Shown: positions 1-5,133 of the stretch, one piece after another
How the letters are laid out: each line of letters begins with the position of its first letter
How positions within the stretch are numbered: the first letter of the stretch is position 1
NCBI GenBank assembly: GCA_029938985.1
Contig: JAOZTW010000424.1
Span: 1-5,133 of the forward strand
Length of the DNA: 5,133 nt
Reading direction: 5' to 3'
Origin: Bacteroidales bacterium
GTDB lineage: Bacteria; Bacteroidota; Bacteroidia; Bacteroidales; JAOZQN01
Notes under the pieces: generated by a model
Told to the model about the DNA's origin: nothing
Databases searched by the model: none
The model's input: only the letters and a program-made list of their open reading frames with translations
Program-made: the position numbers and the translations under genes

Positions 1-37
1 ATATTTTTGTAAATACTTGTTAATCATACCAACACTG

Positions 38-70
38 TTTTGTAGGGACTATCTGAAAGGGACTAAGTTG
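38..70 (+). promoter_or_regulatory. Possible Bacteroidetes-type promoter for the HAD/nuclease gene pair
   Basis: A TTTTG at 38-42 is followed after 21 bases by TAAGTTG at 64-70. This resembles the Bacteroidetes sigma-ABfr arrangement (TTTG near -33 and TAnnTTTG near -7), but the -7 box is one T short. Transcription would begin near 77 and give a leader of about 50 bases. The match is imperfect in AT-rich DNA, so it is only a candidate. Confidence 0.25.
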
Positions 71-73
71 AAA
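44..73. repeat. Two-copy 14-15 base tandem repeat in the leader region
   Basis: The octamer AGGGACTA occurs at 44-51 and again at 58-65. Each copy is followed by a similar tail (TCTGAA, then AGTTGAA), making a head-to-tail pair. The second copy overlaps the candidate -7 box. It could be a binding site for a regulator, the edge of something extending upstream of the window, or chance. Confidence 0.35.
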
Positions 74-127
74 CTATAATTAGTACAAAATTGGGTAAGT
101 TAAGAAAACAATTTAAAATTATATAAT

Positions 128-766
128 ATGTTAAAACACATTTTTTGGGATTGGAACGGAACATTATTAGACGATGCGTGGTTATGTGTGTCGGTAATGA
201 ATGATTTGCTTGAAAAGTATAAAATGCCTTATGTTTCACTTGAAACATATAAAGATTTATTTGGGTTTCCTGTTAAAAATTATTATTCAAAAATAGGATT
301 TGATTTTTCAAAAATACCTTTTGAAAAGCTTGGGGTAGAATATATTGATATTTACAATAAACGAGTTTCTGAAAGTAAATTACAAAAAAATGCCAAATTA
401 ATTGTAGAAAAGTTTAATTCTCTTGGTATTCAACAATCTATTTTGTCGGCACGAGAACAAAAACAATTGGAGGTAGATTTAGAATCTTTTGGTATAAAAA
501 AATATTTTACTCACATTAGTGGACTTAGTAACAATTATGCTGCAGGAAAATTAGAAAATGCAAAACAATTACTAAAAAAAATAGACACCAAACCGTCACA
601 AGTATTAATGATTGGAGACACAACTCATGATTATGAAATTGCCAAAAAATTAGGTTTAAAACGAATAATCGTTGATATTGGACATCAATCAAGCGAAAGA
701 TTGAAAAAATTAGATGTAGTAGTTCTTGATAATCTTTATTCAATTTTACATGAAAATAAAATATAA
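128..766 (+). CDS. HAD-superfamily hydrolase (phosphoglycolate-phosphatase-like)
   Basis: This 212-residue cytoplasmic protein has the ordered motifs of the haloacid dehalogenase superfamily. Motif I near the N-terminus is FWDWNGTLLDD, with the nucleophile Asp8. Motif II is Ser107 in ILSAR. Motif III is Lys141 in AGKLENA. Motif IV is GDTTHD with Asp164 and Asp168, which bind magnesium. The region between motifs I and II (about residues 16-90) fits a helical C1-type cap, and the length is usual for Gph/PGMB-like phosphatases. Asn10 occupies the place of the usual second Asp, the general acid/base, so the substrate and even the phosphatase activity are uncertain; phosphate monoester hydrolysis is inferred from the family. 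The start is the ATG at 128, just upstream of motif I. Its leader is A/T-only with no Shine-Dalgarno, as is normal in Bacteroidetes. The gene overlaps the next one by 17 bases. No signal peptide or membrane segment is seen. Confidence 0.9.
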   Translation: MLKHIFWDWNGTLLDDAWLCVSVMNDLLEKYKMPYVSLETYKDLFGFPVKNYYSKIGFDFSKIPFEKLGVEYIDIYNKRVSESKLQKNAKLIVEKFNSLGIQQSILSAREQKQLEVDLESFGIKKYFTHISGLSNNYAAGKLENAKQLLKKIDTKPSQVLMIGDTTHDYEIAKKLGLKRIIVDIGHQSSERLKKLDVVVLDNLYSILHENKI

Positions 767-1364
767 AAAAATATCAGATTTTGTTTACGATTGTACTGTT
801 TGTAAAACAAGTTGCGATGGTGTAAGTAAAGGGGTTTACAATTTTATGAATGATGTTGAGTTTTCAGAAAAATATGAGAACTTTATAATCGATAAGATAA
901 ACAAAAATAATAAATTTGTTGCTTCTAAATGTGAAAAAGATGGTTATCCTGATATAATTATTAGAAATAAACAAACAAATAAAATCTCTTATTATCTTGA
1001 AATAAAGGTACAAAGAAGAACATTTATGTCTGTAACCAAAATTTTACCTGAGGCAAATTTGAAACCATCAGAAACTTTGGCACTCAATTTAAGTGATTTG
1101 TTACGGTATTTTGAAATACAAAAAAAGACACAAGTGCCAACATCTATTTTGTGGATTTTAATGAATAGACCTTGTATTGTAGATGAAAATAATATTATGT
1201 TTTTTTATCAAAAAACACATGTTTTAGAACAAATTTATCAAAAATATAATACAAAAAGAAAATTTAGAAGAAAAAGCGGAAAAGGAGATGTGGTTGATGG
1301 TGTTCACAAAGGAGTTGTGGTAAACTATCATTTTAGTTTGTCGGAATTAATACAATGGCTTTAA
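750..1364 (+). CDS. Putative PD-(D/E)XK-fold nuclease, restriction-endonuclease-like
   Basis: I do not recognise a named family. Counting from the ATG at 750 (204 residues), the core holds an acidic helix (EKYENFIIDKI, residues 41-51), then YPDIIIR with Asp68, and then YYLEIKVQ with Glu84 and Lys86. The order E...PD...ExK with about 15 residues between Asp and Glu is the active-site signature of the PD-(D/E)XK nuclease fold, used by many restriction and repair enzymes. The N-terminal part has a cysteine cluster (Cys15, Cys18, Cys22) that might bind a metal. The C-terminal part is basic (KRKFRRKSGKGD, about residues 169-180), as expected for DNA contact. An in-frame TTG at 726 would add eight residues; I prefer the ATG because it shortens the overlap with the HAD gene to 17 bases, which suggests translational coupling. 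No methyltransferase is adjacent, so a classical type II restriction role is not supported here. Nuclease activity is inference. Confidence 0.65.
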   Translation: MKIKYKKISDFVYDCTVCKTSCDGVSKGVYNFMNDVEFSEKYENFIIDKINKNNKFVASKCEKDGYPDIIIRNKQTNKISYYLEIKVQRRTFMSVTKILPEANLKPSETLALNLSDLLRYFEIQKKTQVPTSILWILMNRPCIVDENNIMFFYQKTHVLEQIYQKYNTKRKFRRKSGKGDVVDGVHKGVVVNYHFSLSELIQWL

Positions 1365-1422
1365 ATTTAATCAAATATAAAAAAAAACAGGCAGTTTTAC
1401 AAATATAGAATTTAAAAAGTAC

Positions 1423-1629
1423 TGATTAAAACGGATTTTGTTGAAATTACAGTTTGTTGATATTCAATAAATTGTATCGCAAGTAATTTATAAAAAAATA
1501 AAAAAATTGTGTTAATCTGTTGAGTCTTTGTTATCCGTGTTACTATCATCTCAAAAATTGGAACACAGACGACTCAGATTAGACTGATTTTCATTGATTT
1601 TTATTTTTCAACAAAATCAGTTATAATCA
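1423..1629. repeat. 207-base MITE-like element with 24-base terminal inverted repeats
   Basis: Bases 1423-1446 and the reverse complement of 1606-1629 agree at 22 of 24 positions; the inner 13 bases (GATTTTGTTGAAA at 1434-1446) are a perfect match. The outer ends begin TGATTA. Similar sequence flanks both ends (AAAAAGTAC at 1414-1422 and AAAAAGCAA at 1631-1639, 7 of 9 alike), which might be a decayed target duplication, but A-richness makes this weak. There is no open reading frame inside. A non-autonomous mobile element or a dispersed intergenic repeat would explain it. The element fills most of the 320-base gap between the nuclease-like gene and the large exported-protein gene. In 1365-1422 I see only A/T-rich sequence with no gene or clear terminator. 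Confidence 0.55.
1501..1602. repeat. Imperfect dyad nested in the MITE-like element
   Basis: Bases 1501-1542 and the reverse complement of 1561-1602 align without gaps at 26 of 42 positions; five further positions could pair as G-U in RNA. The 18-base spacer is 1543-1560. The strongest pairing is at the loop end (CCGTGTTA against GAACACAG). The right arm is itself built from phased units of about 9-10 bases, each ending in AG or TG before an A. From memory, this motif style (ATCCGTGTT / GAACACAGA..., then GATTTTCA...GATTTTTA) resembles intergenic repeats scattered through Bacteroidetes and other environmental genomes. A transcript would form a long imperfect hairpin that could act as a terminator or stabiliser between the flanking genes. 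Confidence 0.45.
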
Positions 1630-1651
1630 AAAAAAGCAATGCAAAAAAAAT

Positions 1652-1659
1652 TATACTTG
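1652..1659 (+). promoter_or_regulatory. Possible -7 box for the Asp-box propeller gene
   Basis: TATACTTG matches the Bacteroidetes -7 consensus TAnnTTTG at all but one position and lies 25 bases before the ATG at 1685, giving a leader of roughly 20 bases. No TTTG is visible at the expected -33 position, which is A-rich, so support is partial. The box lies just downstream of the repeat element, which would let the gene be transcribed independently of the upstream pair. Confidence 0.3.
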
Positions 1660-1684
1660 TGAAACATGCCGTAAAACATTAGAA

Positions 1685-4600
1685 ATGAAAAACAAAAATG
1701 TTATTTTATTGATTGTCTTGATGTTAATTAATATTCAAATTATAGCACAAGACAACAAAAAAGAAGATAAATTATTTTCTTCGAGTACTTATTCAGACTT
1801 AAAATTTAGAAGTGTAGGTCCTGCATTTGCTTCTGGCAGAATTGCAGATATTGAAGTTAACCCAAACAACAGTAGTGAAATGTATGTAGCTGTTGCGTCG
1901 GGAAATGTATGGAAGACAACTAATGCTGGTATAACATGGAATCCAATTTTTGATAATTTCGGCTCGTATTCTACTGCCGATGTGGCAATTGACCCACAAA
2001 ACACAAACATAGTTTGGGTAGGAACTGGCGAGTATAATAGTCAAAGGGCAATTGGGTATGGAGACGGAATTTATCTTTCTCAAGATGCAGGAGCTTCGTT
2101 CAAAAATATGGGTTTGAAAAACTCTGAACATATTGGTAGAGTTGTTGTTGACCCAAGAAATTCGCATGTTTATGTGGCAGCACAAGGACCTTTGTGGGGA
2201 GATGGTGGCGATAGAGGACTTTATAAAAGCTCTGATATGGGTAAAACTTGGGATAAAATTTTAGATATTTCTGAAAAAACAGGTATAACAGATATTGTTT
2301 ACAATCCAAGCAATCCCGATGAATTATATTGTGCATCGTATCAACGTAGAAGACACGTGTTTACTTTAATAAATGGTGGCGAAGAATCAACTATTTATAA
2401 ATCAGAAGATGCAGGAAAAAGTTGGAATAAAATAAATTCAGGTTTACCATCAGGAGATTTAGGTAGAATTGGCTTAACTATTTCGCCAGTAAAACCAAAT
2501 AATGTTTATGCTATCGTTGAAGCTCAGGAAGATAAAGGGGGAGTTTTTCGCACTATAAATAAAGGTGCTTCTTGGGAAAAAATGAGTGATCATGTTAGTA
2601 CAAGTCCTCAATATTACAATCGTTTGATTGCCGACCCAGTAAATCCTGATAAAATATTTTCAATGAGTACATATTCTTTTTATTCAACAGATGGCGGAAA
2701 AATATTTATAAAATTAGGCCTTGATAAAAAGCATGTTGACGACCACGCTTTGTGGATAGACCCCAATAATACAAATCATCTTTGGATAGGTGGTGACGGA
2801 GGATTGTATGAAACTTATAATCATGGAATAAATTGGCGACATGTTAGTAACCTGCCTGTTACTCAGTTTTATAGAGTAGCTGTTGATAACGACAAACCAT
2901 TTTACAACATATACGGAGGCACACAAGACAATATGAGTATGGGCGGTCCTTCTCGAACAGTTTCAGAAGCTGGTATAACTAACGATTATTGGTTTACGAC
3001 CAAAGGAGGCGATGGTTTTCAGTCTCGTGTAGATCCAAAGAATCCAAATATTGTATATTCTCAATCTCAATATGGTTCTTTGGTTCGTTATGATAAAAAA
3101 ACAGGAGAAAGTGTTTATATAAAACCTCAACCACCAAAAGATGAGGCATATCGCTGGAATTGGAATTCTCCATTTATCATTAGTCCTCACTCAAATACAA
3201 GATTGTATTTTGCTGCAAATAAATTATTCAAAAGTGAAGATAGAGGCGAATCGTGGGAAGTTATTAGTCCTGATTTATCACAGCAGATTGATAGAAATAA
3301 ATTAAAAGTGATGGGTAAAATTCAAAGTCCTGAGGCTATTGCCAAAAATAGTTCAACCTCGCTTTATGGAAACATAACAGAAATTTCGGAATCTCCAATT
3401 ACTGAGGGGCTTATATATGTAGGAACAGATGATGGACTAATTCAAGTAACTAAAGATGGGGGAAAATCGTGGAATAAAATTGACAAATTTCCTGATGTAC
3501 CAAAAAACACTTATATTGCTTGCTTATTGGCTTCTAAGCATGATGCTAATACTGTTTATGCAACTTTTGATGGAAGAAAACAAAATAATTTAACACCAAT
3601 GATATATAAGAGTACTAATAATGGAAAAACATGGATAAATATTAGCTCAAATTTACCAGAACGTGGAACTGTTTATAAAATAGAACAAGATTACAAAGAA
3701 AAAAACCTTCTTTTTGCAGGTACAGAATTTGGTTTTTATTTTTCGGTTAATGGTGGAGAAAACTGGACAAAACTATCGTCTGGTTTACCTACTATAATGG
3801 TTAGAGACATTGCTATTCAGAAAGATGAAGATGATATTGTACTTGCTACTTTTGGTAGAGGATTTTATATACTCGATGATTATTCGCCACTCCGACAAGT
3901 AAACAAAGATGTTATTGATAGTAAAGGAACTTTATTTAGTGTTTCAGATGCTTTTATGTTTGTGAAAACAGTTGCAAATTATGGACAAGGAGCTAATAAA
4001 TATTCTGCAAAAAATCCACCAATTGCTACAATGTTTACTTATTATTTGAACGAAACACCAAAAACGTTAAAAGAAATTAGAAAAGAAGAAGAAAAAAAGT
4101 TAATGAAAGAAGGTAAAGATATTGAATATCCTTCGTTTGCAGAACTTCAAAAAGAAGACGAAGAAGAAAAACCATATTTGCTTTTTATTATTAGTGATTC
4201 AAAAGGTGATTTTGTGAGACAATTGAAAAAAACTCCAAAAGCGGGAATAAATAGAGTTAAATGGGACATGAAATACTTTTCATTTAGACCAATAAATAAT
4301 CATAATAAAGATGAACTTTATACTGGCACAAGCGGATTTCCTGTTCCTCCAGGCGAATATACGGTTAAATTAAAACTGATAAGCAGTACTGGTGTTGAAG
4401 ACATAGGAGTTGAGCAAAGTTTTAGAGTAAAACACCTGCAAGACAATACTATAGACAAAGGAAATCAAGAAACTATAACCGAATTTTATAATCAAATTTC
4501 AGAGTCAGCAAGAATATTATATGCTATAAATAATTCAAACGTAAATTTTTCTAATAAATTAAATAATCTTGAGGTAGCTACTTATACTACAAAAAAAGAT

Positions 4601-4930
4601 AATTCAGAATTATTATCTCAAATAAAAGAATTGCAATTACAGTACAACGAAATAAGAATTAGTTTGTATGGCAATAATTCTATAAGTAAAAGAAATGGCA
4701 ATCAACCACCATCAATAAATGAGCGTTTGGGAATATTACTGTATGGTTTGTATCGTTATTCTGGGCAACCAACTACCACAATGAGAGAGCAGTATCAAAT
4801 AGTTGTTTCTGAAATAGATATAGTTTTGAAAGAACTACAAACAATGGAACAGCAAATTATAGAAATAGAAAATGAACTTGAAAAACAACAAGCACCATAT
4901 ATTATAGGTAGATTACCAAAAAATTATTAG
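1685..4930 (+). CDS. Exported sortilin/VPS10-like Asp-box (BNR) beta-propeller protein with FlgD-like Ig domain
   Basis: This 1081-residue protein begins with a Sec signal peptide: a basic N-terminus, a hydrophobic stretch at about residues 6-20, and probable cleavage after Ala21 in QIIAQD. There is no lipobox. Residues about 40-735 contain eleven Asp-box-like motifs (S-x-D-x-G-x-x-W style), starting at residues 78, 132, 182, 240, 290, 334, 377, 517, 589, 643 and 687. This fits two consecutive beta-propellers of the WD40/YVTN/BNR-like, VPS10-type family often labelled glycosyl hydrolase. Conserved-looking family segments include YGGTQDN (410-416) and RWNWNSPFIISPH (490-502). A charged linker (about 794-829) leads to an FlgD-like Ig fold (about 830-898, ending PPGEYTVKLKL), then a helical, partly coiled-coil tail (about 925-1068). 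No sialidase FRIP motif or defined catalytic residues are seen, so hydrolase activity is unproven; binding of peptide or glycan, or a peptidase-associated role, is equally possible. It probably acts in the periplasm or at the cell surface. No type IX secretion C-terminal domain is recognisable. The ATG at 1685 sits immediately before the signal peptide. Confidence 0.9.
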   Translation: MKNKNVILLIVLMLINIQIIAQDNKKEDKLFSSSTYSDLKFRSVGPAFASGRIADIEVNPNNSSEMYVAVASGNVWKTTNAGITWNPIFDNFGSYSTADVAIDPQNTNIVWVGTGEYNSQRAIGYGDGIYLSQDAGASFKNMGLKNSEHIGRVVVDPRNSHVYVAAQGPLWGDGGDRGLYKSSDMGKTWDKILDISEKTGITDIVYNPSNPDELYCASYQRRRHVFTLINGGEESTIYKSEDAGKSWNKINSGLPSGDLGRIGLTISPVKPNNVYAIVEAQEDKGGVFRTINKGASWEKMSDHVSTSPQYYNRLIADPVNPDKIFSMSTYSFYSTDGGKIFIKLGLDKKHVDDHALWIDPNNTNHLWIGGDGGLYETYNHGINWRHVSNLPVTQFYRVAVDNDKPFYNIYGGTQDNMSMGGPSRTVSEAGITNDYWFTTKGGDGFQSRVDPKNPNIVYSQSQYGSLVRYDKKTGESVYIKPQPPKDEAYRWNWNSPFIISPHSNTRLYFAANKLFKSEDRGESWEVISPDLSQQIDRNKLKVMGKIQSPEAIAKNSSTSLYGNITEISESPITEGLIYVGTDDGLIQVTKDGGKSWNKIDKFPDVPKNTYIACLLASKHDANTVYATFDGRKQNNLTPMIYKSTNNGKTWINISSNLPERGTVYKIEQDYKEKNLLFAGTEFGFYFSVNGGENWTKLSSGLPTIMVRDIAIQKDEDDIVLATFGRGFYILDDYSPLRQVNKDVIDSKGTLFSVSDAFMFVKTVANYGQGANKYSAKNPPIATMFTYYLNETPKTLKEIRKEEEKKLMKEGKDIEYPSFAELQKEDEEEKPYLLFIISDSKGDFVRQLKKTPKAGINRVKWDMKYFSFRPINNHNKDELYTGTSGFPVPPGEYTVKLKLISSTGVEDIGVEQSFRVKHLQDNTIDKGNQETITEFYNQISESARILYAINNSNVNFSNKLNNLEVATYTTKKDNSELLSQIKELQLQYNEIRISLYGNNSISKRNGNQPPSINERLGILLYGLYRYSGQPTTTMREQYQIVVSEIDIVLKELQTMEQQIIEIENELEKQQAPYIIGRLPKNY

Positions 4931-5105
4931 GAATTAATGGTTTAATTAAATAACAAGAAAGGAAAGTTAAGTTTAGGACATTTTTATAAGTCCAATTCTC
5001 CTCGTTATTAAGGCTATTAATTATTGAGTCGCAATGAATATCTTTCTGTAGTTTGTTTTTTTGGTATTTTTCACGAGGATCAATTTCTTCTTTACTTTTG
5101 AAATA
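4931..5105 (-). pseudogene. Possible minus-strand gene remnant at the window end
   Basis: Downstream of the large gene no intact gene is seen. On the minus strand, 5105 down to about 4932 reads open for 58 codons with a protein-like composition rich in E, D, K and N (for example KEEIDPREKYQKN), but with no plausible start codon and a stop just upstream. Another minus-strand frame enters from beyond the window (FTFVNEHFNISK...) and ends at a TAA at 5021-5023. Joining the two near 5095 by a frame change gives a continuous protein-like reading. This suggests a decayed or frameshifted gene, or only the end of a neighbour. No family is recognised, and chance in AT-rich DNA is possible. Confidence 0.2.
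4949..5009. other. Weak dyad downstream of the propeller gene
   Basis: AATAACAAG at 4949-4957 pairs with CTCGTTATT at 5001-5009 at eight of nine positions. Inside it, GGAC at 4976-4979 can pair with GTCC at 4990-4993. The stem is broken and AT-rich and has no following T-run, so a terminator role for the propeller gene is only a possibility. Confidence 0.2.
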
Positions 5106-5133
5106 TTAAAATGCTCATTTACAAAGGTAAACT

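Noticed and set aside
726..749. TTG start adding eight residues to the nuclease-like protein
   Set aside because: It would increase the overlap with the HAD gene to 41 bases and adds a short hydrophobic stretch with no domain content; the ATG at 750 is more economical.
750..1364. Type II restriction-modification system
   Set aside because: Only a nuclease-like gene is present; there is no methyltransferase motif on either side within the window.
1423..1629. CRISPR array or riboswitch
   Set aside because: The repeats are inverted and drifting, not identical direct repeats with regular spacers, and no known riboswitch core is recognisable.
1799..2185. A long antisense open frame of 128 codons inside the propeller gene
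   Set aside because: It lies wholly opposite a convincing coding gene, shows no recognisable domain, and has the composition expected from a mirrored coding frame.
1685..4930. Sialidase or other defined glycoside hydrolase
   Set aside because: Asp-box motifs are structural. No FRIP motif or recognisable catalytic set is visible, so the enzyme label is not supported.

Overview
The window is AT-rich. It has no clear Shine-Dalgarno sites, and its starts sit behind A/T-only leaders. It encodes a Sec-exported two-propeller Asp-box protein of a type common in Bacteroidetes. Together these point to a member of the Bacteroidota, possibly an uncultured Bacteroidales or Flavobacteriales relative. This assignment is inference from style and protein family; no rRNA or other marker gene is present.

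Layout: positions 1-127 are non-coding leader with a short tandem repeat and a possible Bacteroidetes-type promoter. Positions 128-766 encode a HAD-superfamily hydrolase. Positions 750-1364 encode a protein whose central PD...ExK pattern fits a PD-(D/E)XK nuclease fold. The two genes overlap by 17 bases and probably form one transcription unit. Positions 1365-1684 are a 320-base intergenic region dominated by a 207-base element. That element has 24-base inverted ends (22 of 24 identical) and a second imperfect dyad inside it, and it resembles a MITE or dispersed intergenic repeat. Positions 1685-4930 encode a 1081-residue exported protein: Asp-box beta-propellers, an FlgD-like Ig fold, and a helical tail. 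The last 200 bases carry no intact gene, but on the minus strand they hold protein-like reading frames interrupted by a frame change, perhaps a gene remnant or the end of a neighbour.

The first two genes look like a small cytoplasmic operon (phosphatase plus putative nuclease) of unknown joint purpose. The large gene is separated from them by the repeat element, has its own possible promoter, and is probably functionally unrelated. I do not see a convincing new defence system, CRISPR array or RNA gene. The items most worth a second look are the nested inverted-repeat element and the orphan nuclease-like gene without a visible methyltransferase.
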